From assembly GCA_002713145.1 (NCBI GenBank), contig PAVS01000014.1, positions 62,001-126,000 on the forward strand: 64,000 nt of DNA, in the 5' to 3' direction. Below the pieces are notes generated by a model. That model ran no database searches, was not told where the DNA came from, and saw only the letters and a program-made list of their open reading frames with translations. This DNA is from Halobacteriovoraceae bacterium (GTDB taxonomy: Bacteria > Bdellovibrionota > Bacteriovoracia > Bacteriovoracales > Bacteriovoracaceae). This document shows, one piece after another, positions 1-8,559 of this stretch (the first letter of the stretch is position 1; each line of letters begins with the position of its first letter). The position numbers and the translations under genes are program-made.

Positions 1-1
1 A

Positions 2-1093
2 AAAATTGGTGATGAAAGAGATAAATCTGCTCGTTATTCGGTAGAAGTCACAGCGAAGATGATCGATAAAAAGCTAGCTGCACAATTTTATGTTTATGAT
101 GTCAAAAAAAAAGAAGAGCTGCTCTCTACGGAAGCATTGGTCAATACCAGCGATTTAAGAACATTTGCTCACGATCAGGCTAATAATATTTATAAGTCTA
201 TCACAGGTAAGGACTCAATCTTTAAAAGTCGAATTGTCTTTGTATCGGACAGAACATCGACTAAAAACGAAATCAGAAAAGAGCTCTATATCATGGATTT
301 TGATGGAGAAAGAAAACAAAGACTCACTTATCAAAACTCAATTGTGATCTCTCCTGCCATCTCTCCAGATAATGAAAAAATTATTTTCACCCTCGTTGAT
401 GATATGCCTACTCGTAATGCTAAGACAGGTGTGATGATGAAAACGGTTAACCTCAATTTGTATATGCTGACTCTAGGAAATAAAAGATTGCAACGAATTT
501 CAAGCTTGCCTGGAATCAATTCTGGGGCGGTCTTTAATAAAGCAGGGGATCATGTTTATTTGACCTTAAGTTTGGGAAAAAATGCAGATATCTATAAGCT
601 CAATCTTCAAACCAAGGCCCGAAGAAAAATTACCAACCATTTCGCGGAAGATGTTGACCCCCATATTAATTTTGATGAGAGTTTAATGACTTTCTTATCC
701 AATAGACCGGGGAAGGCCATGATTTATGTGATGGATCCTAATCAAACCGAAAAAAATGTAAAAAGAATTTCGTTTGTAGGGGATTATAATGCAGCTCCTA
801 GGTTTAACCCTGCCGGTACTGAGATTGCCTTTTCTTCTTGGGTAGACAATCGTTTTGATATCTATCGCATTGATAGCAATGGCTCCAATCTCGTTCGTTT
901 GACTAAGAACTTCGGTTCTAACGAGGAGCCTTGGTATTCACCAGATGGGGAATTCATTGTTTTTTCCTCTCAAAGAGTGATTTCACGTAAAAAAGCCGAC
1001 CAAGATTTATACATAATGAACCGTAACGGGGAGATTATTAAGAAAATCACAGATGGGTATGGCAAAGTTTTTACACCTAGGTGGTCTAACTAA
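2..1093 (+). CDS. tolB: TolB-like beta-propeller protein, 5' end outside the window
   Basis: The frame is open to the window edge, so the gene begins upstream and the ATG at 59 is internal. The visible part starts in a TolB N-terminal domain (segment ending TFAHDQANNIYKSITG) and continues as WD40-like propeller blades with repeated SPDG-type motifs (AISPDNEKI, FNPAGTEIAF, YSPDGEFIVF). TolB is the periplasmic partner of Pal and TolA in the Tol-Pal envelope system that works at cell constriction. No signal peptide is visible because the start is missing. The ORF ends about 140 bases before the next gene. Family assignment is secure; tol-pal linkage upstream cannot be seen. Confidence 0.88.
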   Translation, partial: KIGDERDKSARYSVEVTAKMIDKKLAAQFYVYDVKKKEELLSTEALVNTSDLRTFAHDQANNIYKSITGKDSIFKSRIVFVSDRTSTKNEIRKELYIMDFDGERKQRLTYQNSIVISPAISPDNEKIIFTLVDDMPTRNAKTGVMMKTVNLNLYMLTLGNKRLQRISSLPGINSGAVFNKAGDHVYLTLSLGKNADIYKLNLQTKARRKITNHFAEDVDPHINFDESLMTFLSNRPGKAMIYVMDPNQTEKNVKRISFVGDYNAAPRFNPAGTEIAFSSWVDNRFDIYRIDSNGSNLVRLTKNFGSNEEPWYSPDGEFIVFSSQRVISRKKADQDLYIMNRNGEIIKKITDGYGKVFTPRWSN

Positions 1094-1144
1094 TTGTAGT
1101 TATTAGCATTTTTTATAATTCTCTAAAGCCTGAGTAATTTAATC

Positions 1145-1172
1145 TTGTAAAAAATTCATACGGTGTTATACT
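1145..1172 (+). promoter_or_regulatory. sigma-70 type promoter, extended -10
   Basis: TTGTAA at 1145-1150, a 16-base spacer, and TATACT at 1167-1172 preceded by TG at 1164-1165 (extended -10). It lies about 65 bases before the start at 1236 and would begin transcription near 1179, just before the palindrome at 1190-1204. Confidence 0.5.
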
Positions 1173-1189
1173 GGAAATGTAATGCGATG

Positions 1190-1204
1190 TGTCAAATTTA
1201 GACA
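1190..1204 (+). promoter_or_regulatory. palindrome in the leader of the GAF-AAA+-Fis gene
   Basis: TGTCAAATTTAGACA, an imperfect inverted repeat. It shares the TGTC and TTAGACA arms with the site at 41567-41583 upstream of a sigma-54 promoter. It sits just downstream of the predicted start of transcription (near 1179), the place expected for an autorepression operator. The regulatory role is inference. Confidence 0.4.
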
Positions 1205-1235
1205 ATTGAATATTTCAGTGTAAAGGAGTTAAACA

Positions 1236-2735
1236 ATGAAGAGTGCTTTAGATGTGAGTAAAGTTTCAACACTAGAAACCGAGTTACTACAAAACCTAGA
1301 TGAGAGAGTCTTTTTTGGGAAACTATCTATATTTCTACAAGATTTATTTAATGAATATAAAGTACAAGTTTTTGAAGCTTACCCAGATGGAGCAAGTGAA
1401 CTGGTAGCTGAAAATGGAGAAGAAATCCATAATGGGATCTTCTATCAAAAAGGCCAAGGGCTCGCTGGTTATGTAATTCGTACTAAAAGAGCTTATTACT
1501 CTAATTCTCCAAGAGATCCGCTATTGGCTTCTACAAAAAGAGATGATTGTGTTCACTCTGAAATTTGTGTTCCCCTCATTTCAGAAGGTGCGATTATAGG
1601 TACAGTTAATATTCAGAGTAAAGATGAAGACAGAAAGTTCTCTGAAGATGATATCACTGTGGTGAACGAATTAACTGAAAAACTTAAATCTCCACTTAAT
1701 AATATTAGACTCTACCTTATTGCTAAAAATCTTAATCGTGAATTAGAGCTAAAAATAAAAGAAAAAGAAGAAGAGCTTCTTCACAGAGGGCCTTCTGTTA
1801 ATAAAACTTCTCAAAGCTTAGGCAAGATTGAAATGGTTGGGACTTCTCATGCATTTCTTGAAATCGTAAACATTGCTAAAAAAGTAGCTAAAGAAGATTT
1901 TCCGGTTCATATTTCTGGAGAAGCTGGAACGGGTAAGAAGATGCTTGCGAAAAAAATCCACTCTATTAGTGAGAGAAAAGAGTCAAGCTGTCTAACTGTT
2001 CACTGTGCTTCTATAGATGAAAAACAATTAGAGTTAGAGCTTTTTGGTTCAACCCAAAGACCAGGCGCCATTCAGAGAGCAAATGGTGGAACGCTTATCT
2101 TAAATGGGGTTGAGCATATGACTGAAGCCAGCCAAAGAAAATTACTAAGATTCTTAGTTAGTGGTGAACTCTACAATATTGATTCAAGTGCCCCTCTGCC
2201 GGTGAATGTGAGAATGATCACAACCACAAAAGCAGATATCGCAAAGCTTGCTGACGAAGGTGAGTTTAATGAAGAGCTTCTTTACCGTCTCAATATCATG
2301 AGCATCAAAATGCCTTCGCTAAGAGAGAGAAAAGACGATGTTAAAATTCTCTCTGAGAAATTTATCAATGAAATGAGCAAGAATTCTGGTAAGATGCTAA
2401 CGAACAAAGCAGTGGATAAACTAAAAGCCTACTCATGGCCTGGCAATATTCATGAACTGAAAAACCTCATGGAGAGAACAGCTATTTTAGTAAGCGAGCA
2501 ATTTATTGACGAGGCTCATCTTCCTGAACTTGAAGCAGAAATTGAAGTTCAAGAAGAAGTGATTGAAGATTTCTCTGAAATGACACTTCATGACTTAGAG
2601 AGAATCCATATCTGTAAAACACTTGATCATCTAGGTGGTAATAAAACCAGAGCGGCTAAGTCTTTAGGTATTACAGTAAAAACCCTCTATAACAAGCTGC
2701 ACAGTTACGGATTAGTTAATCCTAAAAGTGAATAA
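1236..2735 (+). CDS. GAF-AAA+-Fis regulator, degenerate sigma-54 activator type
   Basis: Domain order is that of a bacterial enhancer-binding protein: N-terminal GAF sensor (about residues 20-150), a charged helical linker, an AAA+ domain (about 195-420) and a Fis-type HTH (about 450-495, GGNKTRAAKSLGIT). Walker A is present (GEAGTGKK, 228-235), as is an RLN arginine motif. The GAFTGA loop that contacts sigma-54 is absent: LFG at 269-271 is followed by only a short segment before GGTL. Walker B reads TLILNG, with the usual D and E replaced by N and G. It therefore probably binds DNA but neither hydrolyses ATP normally nor remodels sigma-54 polymerase. The SD AAAGGAG is well placed. A leader palindrome resembles sites near two sigma-54 promoters in this window. 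Confidence 0.85.
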   Translation: MKSALDVSKVSTLETELLQNLDERVFFGKLSIFLQDLFNEYKVQVFEAYPDGASELVAENGEEIHNGIFYQKGQGLAGYVIRTKRAYYSNSPRDPLLASTKRDDCVHSEICVPLISEGAIIGTVNIQSKDEDRKFSEDDITVVNELTEKLKSPLNNIRLYLIAKNLNRELELKIKEKEEELLHRGPSVNKTSQSLGKIEMVGTSHAFLEIVNIAKKVAKEDFPVHISGEAGTGKKMLAKKIHSISERKESSCLTVHCASIDEKQLELELFGSTQRPGAIQRANGGTLILNGVEHMTEASQRKLLRFLVSGELYNIDSSAPLPVNVRMITTTKADIAKLADEGEFNEELLYRLNIMSIKMPSLRERKDDVKILSEKFINEMSKNSGKMLTNKAVDKLKAYSWPGNIHELKNLMERTAILVSEQFIDEAHLPELEAEIEVQEEVIEDFSEMTLHDLERIHICKTLDHLGGNKTRAAKSLGITVKTLYNKLHSYGLVNPKSE

Positions 2736-2790
2736 AGGTTGTTTAACTAGAGATAAAAAAGTAATATAAAACAAATTTTGGAGATATAAA

Positions 2791-3006
2791 ATGGCAAGAA
2801 CAGCAAAAAATACAACTAAAAACACTGAAGCCAATAAAGAAGCTTCACTCGCTTTGAAGAGTTTTAAAACCAGTTCTGAAGTAGAAAGCTTTTATACTTT
2901 TATCTATGAAAATGGTCTACGCTCAGAAGCTCACAAATTAATGGAAGTGGTACTTAAGCGTATTACTCCTGCTAAGAAACGTGGAAGAAAGAAAGTTCTT
3001 CAATAA
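2791..3006 (+). CDS. small basic protein with AT-hook-like tail
   Basis: A 71-residue lysine-rich protein, preceded by a good SD (GGAG) and followed by an intrinsic terminator, so it looks real. The N-terminal 20 residues are Ala/Thr/Asn/Lys rich. The middle (about 25-58) is predicted helical. The C-terminus KKRGRKK resembles the basic core of an AT-hook but lacks the classical RGRP proline. A DNA- or RNA-binding role is possible but unproven. It follows the GAF-AAA+-Fis gene by 55 bases and may share its transcript. Confidence 0.65.
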   Translation: MARTAKNTTKNTEANKEASLALKSFKTSSEVESFYTFIYENGLRSEAHKLMEVVLKRITPAKKRGRKKVLQ

Positions 3007-3037
3007 AATTTCTTTTCAAATTATAATGAAATATTCT

Positions 3038-3065
3038 AGGCCCATAAAATTGTGGGCCTTTTTTT
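3038..3065 (+). terminator. intrinsic terminator after the small basic protein
   Basis: Stem AGGCCCA / TGGGCCT (3038-3044 with 3053-3059), 8-base loop, then a run of T to 3065. Confidence 0.85.
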
Positions 3066-3090
3066 ATGATCTTTATTAAATGGAATTGGC

Positions 3091-4518
3091 ATGGATGCTC
3101 AAAGCAAAAACAACTTAATTTTTGATCCCTTATACGGATTTATTTATTTAACAGAATTAGAATGGGAAATAATCCATAGTCCTTTTTATCAACGACTGCG
3201 TTGGATAAAACAAATAGGTTTTTCACTTTACACTTTCCCTGGAGCCGAACACTCAAGGTTTGGTCACTCTATCGGAGTTATGAATAATGCCCATGCCATC
3301 CTTCAGTCCATCGGCATGGCAGTGAGTGACAAAGTCCTTTTTAATCCAGAAAAAAAGACACCGGAGAAAATGTGGCACCAAAATATAAGATTAGCCGCTC
3401 TTTTACATGATTTAGGAACGTTCTGTTTTTCTCACACCACCGAGATGGCCTATATTCGCTACGGTGAAACCACAAATGCAAAAAATTCAAAAGGTCACCC
3501 AGATGATCACGAACATCTAGGCTCATGGATTATAAAGAACACTCAATCTCCCCATGGGATCACTGATATTCTGAATCGGCATGGAATAGACCCCCAGGTG
3601 ATAAGTGATTTAGTCAAAGGGATCTCAGATGATGTTCTGGCCAATCAAATACTTCATTCTGAAATTGATTGTGACCGAATGGATTATCTCCTAAGAGATG
3701 CTCACTATACCGGATTAAATTACGGTACCTATGATAGACATTATCTGCTTCATCACTTTAGAACAGTGAATGTAGGGGAGACAAAAATTTTAGCGATCAA
3801 ACATAATGCGCTTCACTGTGCAGAGGATTTTCTCAACGCGAGATTTGCTTGGTACTCTCAAGTTGTTCGTTCAGCCAGGGGAGCTAAATTTGATGCCCTG
3901 GCTGAAGAGATGACTTTTTATCTACTAGAGAAAAATAAAATTTATAGCTATTCTGATTTACTAGATATGGCCAAAAATGATCCTATAAAGTTTTATGGAT
4001 TCAATGACCAATATTTTATGACCTTGTTACATAATTTATATCTAGAAGGATTTTTTAATAAAAATGTCAGGATGCAAGAAATCGCAGAGTGTCTGCTTTT
4101 TGCGAGATCGCCTAGGACTATTCGGATTGAAGAGTTTAAACAACGAATCTTGAACCAGGATAATAAAGATGAAAACGAAAAGATCCAAAGAAGGGCCTTA
4201 GAGAAAGTTGATGAAATTAGAAAGATATTAAAAAACAAAGGGTCTGAAAAAGATTGGATTGTTGAAGACATCCCTAAAAAGAATATTGTGTTCACAAAAA
4301 GTAAAAAGCGGATTATCAAAGACCAAAAAGGGCCCAATGTGCTTTTAGAGCGTGATCCAACTAAGATTTTAACAGATAATGGGGAAGTGCAGTTGCTTGT
4401 TGATGTAGAAAACTCAATTATTTCGCAAATTCAAAACACTTTTAACTTTGTCCCCAATGTTTATTGCTCTCAATCCGCCTATGATTTACTCGTCAAAGAG
4501 GGAATAATTGCCGAGTGA
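3091..4518 (+). CDS. HD-domain phosphohydrolase (COG1078, dNTPase/SAMHD1-like)
   Basis: A 475-residue soluble protein. The N-terminal half holds a metal-binding HD domain: HSRFGHS at about residue 54, LLHDLG with the HD pair at 106-107, FSHTTE, and SEIDCDRMDYLLRDA further on. This pattern is typical of the COG1078 branch of HD hydrolases, related to dGTP triphosphohydrolases and SAMHD1, which remove triphosphate from deoxynucleotides. The substrate here is not known. The C-terminal third is charged and less conserved. No strong SD precedes the ATG. A role in dNTP control would fit an organism with an active nucleoside salvage pathway, but that link is inference. Confidence 0.82.
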   Translation: MDAQSKNNLIFDPLYGFIYLTELEWEIIHSPFYQRLRWIKQIGFSLYTFPGAEHSRFGHSIGVMNNAHAILQSIGMAVSDKVLFNPEKKTPEKMWHQNIRLAALLHDLGTFCFSHTTEMAYIRYGETTNAKNSKGHPDDHEHLGSWIIKNTQSPHGITDILNRHGIDPQVISDLVKGISDDVLANQILHSEIDCDRMDYLLRDAHYTGLNYGTYDRHYLLHHFRTVNVGETKILAIKHNALHCAEDFLNARFAWYSQVVRSARGAKFDALAEEMTFYLLEKNKIYSYSDLLDMAKNDPIKFYGFNDQYFMTLLHNLYLEGFFNKNVRMQEIAECLLFARSPRTIRIEEFKQRILNQDNKDENEKIQRRALEKVDEIRKILKNKGSEKDWIVEDIPKKNIVFTKSKKRIIKDQKGPNVLLERDPTKILTDNGEVQLLVDVENSIISQIQNTFNFVPNVYCSQSAYDLLVKEGIIAE

Positions 4519-4655
4519 ATTACGCTGGTTTAGGCCTTAGCTTTTGAAATCATTAAAGAATTTAGGACTAAGCTTTACTTTATATTTGTTTGTGCGTTAA
4601 AATATAAGAGCAGATGGATCTGCCCATATACATGGAACTGAAGGTGGACGTTCAG

Positions 4656-5363
4656 ATGAAGAGCTTGTTTCAAGGATTTAACAAACATAATCAATTTGCT
4701 AGAAAATCAGCACAACAATTTTTATTTCATTTAGATGATGTTTGTGTCAGTTTTGGCAAAATCAAAGCTCTTAACTCCGTTTCTCTCACTATTAATCCAA
4801 AAGAAATTGTTTTTGTGACAGGTAAGTCAGGCGCAGGAAAATCGACTTTGCTCAATATCCTCGCAGGGGACTTAAGACCAGATAAAGGCCGAGTTTTAGG
4901 ACTGGGAGGTTCTCAGTTATTTGTTTCTCAGGTTTTCCAAGACTTAAAACTTCTAGAAGACCTAAGTGTTGAAGAAAATCTTTGGTACGCCTATGACAAA
5001 AGTATTTATAAAAATAAAAAAGAGTTTCAAGAAGATCTCCATGAGTTAGCAAACGTATTAGGACTTTCTCGTTTCATGCACTTAAGGGTGATGGATGCCA
5101 ATGGGGGTCTTAAACAAAAAGTTGCCATGATTAGGGCCCTCCTCACCAGACCAAATGTGCTGATTGCTGATGAGCCCACATGTGCCCTTGATAGAGAGAG
5201 TGCACAAAAGATGTTTGAAGTACTTAATTTTTATAATCTCAAGAGAAACTTAACCGTTATTTGGGCGTCTCACAATCGTGAACTCGTCAAAGACTTTCCA
5301 GGAAAAATCATTCATTTAGAAAATGGAAAGCTTATCTATTCAGGACATGCATGTTTTATTTAA
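4656..5363 (+). CDS. ftsE: FtsE-like cell-division ABC ATPase
   Basis: ABC ATPase of FtsE type: Walker A GKSGAGKST, Walker B NVLIADEPT, H-loop ASHNREL. With FtsX it forms the inner-membrane complex that drives EnvC and thereby septal amidases. The signature motif is unusual: NGGLKQK stands where LSGGEQQ is expected, so the signature Ser is Asn. An upstream ATG at 4614 is possible. I prefer 4656 because AAGGTGG at 4641-4647 is correctly spaced, and because the FtsE core begins about 25 residues later. The ORF overlaps ftsX by 13 bases, and ftsX overlaps the EnvC gene by 4, so the three are almost certainly translated together. Confidence 0.85.
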   Translation: MKSLFQGFNKHNQFARKSAQQFLFHLDDVCVSFGKIKALNSVSLTINPKEIVFVTGKSGAGKSTLLNILAGDLRPDKGRVLGLGGSQLFVSQVFQDLKLLEDLSVEENLWYAYDKSIYKNKKEFQEDLHELANVLGLSRFMHLRVMDANGGLKQKVAMIRALLTRPNVLIADEPTCALDRESAQKMFEVLNFYNLKRNLTVIWASHNRELVKDFPGKIIHLENGKLIYSGHACFI

Positions 5364-6148
5364 ATGAATTTTTAAAATTATTTAAATCACACTTTCTACT
5401 TTTTACTCTTTTTGTCGTAGGGATCGCTGGCATGCAGACCATCGTTATGCAAGAGGAGTGGATTCAAGAAAAAACCGCTCAGTTTCAACAAAAAGATATT
5501 CGTTCTTATTTTAATGCTTTGGTTTCAGGTGATTTAAATATCAATGGTGTTCAAAGAAAGATGAGTAAGTTACCTGGGGTTGCCTTGGTGAATATTGCGA
5601 ATGCTAAAAATTTAAACCAAGAAATTAGCTATTTAAAAGATAGTTTTGGCGCGGATACCGTTGATAAATTAGCAGCTCTTAAATATCAAAAGATTAAAAT
5701 CGTTTTAGAAAATAAGATTTCAAGTAAAAATCAAAATCTGATCAGAGAATATTTAGAAAGATTGATTGGAAAAGATAATGTGACTATGGGGGCGGTTAAA
5801 TCACCTCGGTCTCTCATGGAGAAAGACAAGCAAAACCTCAGTCAGTTCTTTTCTTACAGTGTTTACTATGGCTTTGTTTTCTTTTTTGGGCTTTTTCTTT
5901 TTTCTGTTCTGCTTTTAAGGAAAAGTGTAACCAATAGATCATTTATTATTAGAAAGTTTCAACGTAGAAAATATGTAAGTTTTAAAATCTTTGTCAGTGG
6001 GGCTTGCTCTCTTCTGGTTCTTTTTTGTGTAGTGAACCTCCTGATGAAGGGAGAAATGAATACCTTGAACCTCTTGCCTTTCGTTTGCTCTCTGGGAGCG
6101 ATCATGCTGATTTCTCAAAGTGATTTTACTTCTCAGGGGAGAAGATGA
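5351..6148 (+). CDS. ftsX: FtsX-like cell-division permease subunit
   Basis: A 265-residue membrane protein with FtsX topology: a first membrane segment at about 14-32, a periplasmic domain of about 130 residues, then three further segments near 170-190, 213-231 and 238-255. Sequence conservation in FtsX is low, and the call rests on topology, length and position between ftsE and an EnvC-like gene. It overlaps ftsE by 13 bases and the next gene by ATGA. The periplasmic domain would bind the EnvC-like coiled coil. Confidence 0.8.
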   Translation: MFYLNEFLKLFKSHFLLFTLFVVGIAGMQTIVMQEEWIQEKTAQFQQKDIRSYFNALVSGDLNINGVQRKMSKLPGVALVNIANAKNLNQEISYLKDSFGADTVDKLAALKYQKIKIVLENKISSKNQNLIREYLERLIGKDNVTMGAVKSPRSLMEKDKQNLSQFFSYSVYYGFVFFFGLFLFSVLLLRKSVTNRSFIIRKFQRRKYVSFKIFVSGACSLLVLFCVVNLLMKGEMNTLNLLPFVCSLGAIMLISQSDFTSQGRR

Positions 6149-7179
6149 GAATTTCTTCTTTTGTTATTTTCTCCCTCGTCCTGATTTCTTGGAGTTGTTT
6201 AGGGGCAACAAAAATCACTAAACTGAACCAAAAACTGGATGATCAAAGAGCAAAAGTTTATAAGTTTGCAGCAGAAATCAAGCACCTTGAAAAAAAATTA
6301 GGCGAGACAAATAACACTTACTTAGAAAAAGTGGAGCTCATTGAAAAACTAGAAAAAAAAATACAAGTCTTTCAAGTCGATTTAGAGAAATCGGCCAGTA
6401 GTATTTCTCGAGATTATCTCAACTCTAAAAAAGCACTTAATCTGTATTTATTAGAGGCTACGGATGAAAGCAATCAAGATCAAATTCATCATAAAAAAAT
6501 TTACTTAGAGATACTTAGTAAAAATCTCAAGGAGTATGAGCAGGCGCAAAGTAAATCTAATAAGCTTCTAGAGATGATTAATCTTTATGAGCAAAAGCTA
6601 ACTCAAACCAGAGCCTCAGAAGAAGAGGTTTATAATCTCATTGTGGAGATGGAGAATCGTAAAAAAGAAATGAGTCAGACTTACATCAATCAACTTGAAA
6701 GCAAAAATGAGCTCGAGGCTCAGCTGGATAAATACAGAGCGAAGCAAAAGGCTTATAAAAAAGTTTATCCTAAAAAATCTAAGTCGAAAAAGATTGATAA
6801 GAGTATTCTGGCTATGCAGCTACCCATTAAAAACTTCTCAGGTGTGACTAAAAGCAAAAAAGGTCTCTCTTTTAAGTTTAAAGAAATGACTGACGTGCTG
6901 GCCCCCTCGGCGGGGAAGGTTGCTTATGCAGGGGAGCTTGCGAGCTATGGGAACGTCATCATTATTGATCATGGACGAGGGATTAAAAGTGTTCTCCTTG
7001 GGGATATGAAGATCAAAGCCCGTAAAGGAGATGTTGTCAAAGAAGCTCAAGTTTTGGCCTACACGTTAACAGAACCAGGAATTCAGAAATCTCTTTATTA
7101 TGAAATAAGGAAAAAAGATATTGTTCAAAATACCTTGCAATGGATCTCAAAGAATAATAAAAATAATCTAGTGCTTTAA
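6145..7179 (+). CDS. envC: EnvC-like murein hydrolase activator (degenerate LytM)
   Basis: Signal peptide at 1-20, then a long coiled coil (about 22-210, rich in Lys, Glu and Leu) and a C-terminal LytM/M23 domain (about 235-344). The zinc ligands of active M23 peptidases are missing: the HxH position reads YYEIRKK, as in E. coli EnvC, and no HxxxD pair is seen. It is therefore expected to activate septal amidases rather than cut peptidoglycan itself. The ATGA overlap with ftsX supports one FtsEX-EnvC unit. Length (344) is slightly shorter than E. coli EnvC. Confidence 0.85.
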   Translation: MRISSFVIFSLVLISWSCLGATKITKLNQKLDDQRAKVYKFAAEIKHLEKKLGETNNTYLEKVELIEKLEKKIQVFQVDLEKSASSISRDYLNSKKALNLYLLEATDESNQDQIHHKKIYLEILSKNLKEYEQAQSKSNKLLEMINLYEQKLTQTRASEEEVYNLIVEMENRKKEMSQTYINQLESKNELEAQLDKYRAKQKAYKKVYPKKSKSKKIDKSILAMQLPIKNFSGVTKSKKGLSFKFKEMTDVLAPSAGKVAYAGELASYGNVIIIDHGRGIKSVLLGDMKIKARKGDVVKEAQVLAYTLTEPGIQKSLYYEIRKKDIVQNTLQWISKNNKNNLVL

Positions 7180-7197
7180 TTTATAAAGGTTTAATTG

Positions 7198-8559
7198 ATG
7201 AAATCACTAAAGATCTTAACATTCTTCATGAGTGTTTGTTTTATACCACTCTCTCACGCAGTAGATAAATCTCGTTACGAGGAGCTCGAGCTTTTTAATA
7301 AAGTTCTCTACCTTATAGAGAGTCAATACTACAGGCCTGTTGATACCAATAAATTAGTCGAAGGCGCCATTAAAGGTATGATGGACACTCTAGATCCACA
7401 CTCTGCTTTTTTAAATAAAGAATTTTTTAAAAAGATGCAAAATGATACTGACGGAGAGTTTGGTGGACTCGGCATTGAAGTGACTCAAAAAGATGGATTG
7501 ATTTATGTCGTCACTCCTATAGATGATACTCCTGCCTTTGAAGCAGGCATTCAGCCAAAAGATAAAATCGTTGAAATTAACCATGAATCTATTCTAGGTT
7601 TAACTTTGGATGAAGCCATAGATAAGATGAAAGGCAAAGAAGGCTCAAAAATACATCTCGGTATTGTGCGTGAAGGAGAAAAAGGCATTAAGCATTTTGA
7701 GATGAAGCGCAGGAAAATTAAAATCTCTCCGGTGAAGCAATTCTTAGTCGAAGATCAATATGCTTTTATTCGATTGACCCAGTTTACTCGTAATGCTTCT
7801 AAGGCAGTGGCTAAGGCTTTAGATAATCTCACTAAAAAAGCCAAGAAGAACGGAGGGCTTAGAGGTATCGTTCTCGATTTACGTTCTAACCCAGGTGGGC
7901 TATTAGATGAAGCAGTAAAAATCACTTCTCTCTTTGTAAAAGAAGGAATTGTTGTTTCCACTGAATCACGAGATCCAAATAATAAGAATATTCATTATGT
8001 GATCAAAAGCATGACAAAAGATGCTAAAACTCCGATGGTCGCACTTGTGAATGGAGCTTCCGCTTCAGCTTCAGAGATTGTCGCCGGAGCTCTTCAAGAT
8101 CATAAGCGGGCCATTGTGATGGGAAGCCAGACGTTTGGCAAGGGATCAGTGCAAACAGTTGCCCAGATTGATGACCAAAATGGAGTAAAGCTAACCATTG
8201 CTCAATACATGACTCCTAAGAATAGAAAAATTCAAGCTCTTGGGATTGTTCCTGATATCGCCGTAGATAACCTTGATTTGGAATGGGTGGAAGAAAAAAC
8301 CATCAATGATAATTTTATTAGAGAGAAAGATCTAAGAAATCATCTTACGGCAACAATTGAGACCAAAGAGGAAGCCAAGCAAAGAAGAGAAGAAGAGCGA
8401 AAGAAGAGAATTGAAAGAGCACGAGCGCTCAAGAATAAAGACAAGAAGTCATCTAAAAAAGATATATTTGCTAAGTATCATCCAAAAAATGACTATCAAG
8501 TTTTACAAGCTATAAACTATATAGATTCATTTAATTTTTATAAGCAATTTGTGAAGTGA
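7198..8559 (+). CDS. ctpA: C-terminal processing peptidase, S41 family
   Basis: Periplasmic serine protease of the CtpA/Prc family: a signal peptide (to about residue 21), a PDZ domain (about 90-165) and an S41 catalytic domain with NGASASASEI (Ser nucleophile) and FGKGSVQ (Lys base). The C-terminal tail (about 385-430) is highly charged. ATG 7198 is chosen over TTG 7195 because AAAGG at 7185-7189 is better spaced. These proteases trim or degrade envelope proteins and often act on peptidoglycan enzymes, which fits its position directly after FtsEX-EnvC. The stop overlaps the GTG start of xseA. Confidence 0.92.
   Translation: MKSLKILTFFMSVCFIPLSHAVDKSRYEELELFNKVLYLIESQYYRPVDTNKLVEGAIKGMMDTLDPHSAFLNKEFFKKMQNDTDGEFGGLGIEVTQKDGLIYVVTPIDDTPAFEAGIQPKDKIVEINHESILGLTLDEAIDKMKGKEGSKIHLGIVREGEKGIKHFEMKRRKIKISPVKQFLVEDQYAFIRLTQFTRNASKAVAKALDNLTKKAKKNGGLRGIVLDLRSNPGGLLDEAVKITSLFVKEGIVVSTESRDPNNKNIHYVIKSMTKDAKTPMVALVNGASASASEIVAGALQDHKRAIVMGSQTFGKGSVQTVAQIDDQNGVKLTIAQYMTPKNRKIQALGIVPDIAVDNLDLEWVEEKTINDNFIREKDLRNHLTATIETKEEAKQRREEERKKRIERARALKNKDKKSSKKDIFAKYHPKNDYQVLQAINYIDSFNFYKQFVK

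Noticed and set aside
3993-4337. A 114-residue minus-strand frame inside the HD hydrolase gene
   Set aside because: Antisense shadow with hydrophobic, Phe-rich content and no signals.
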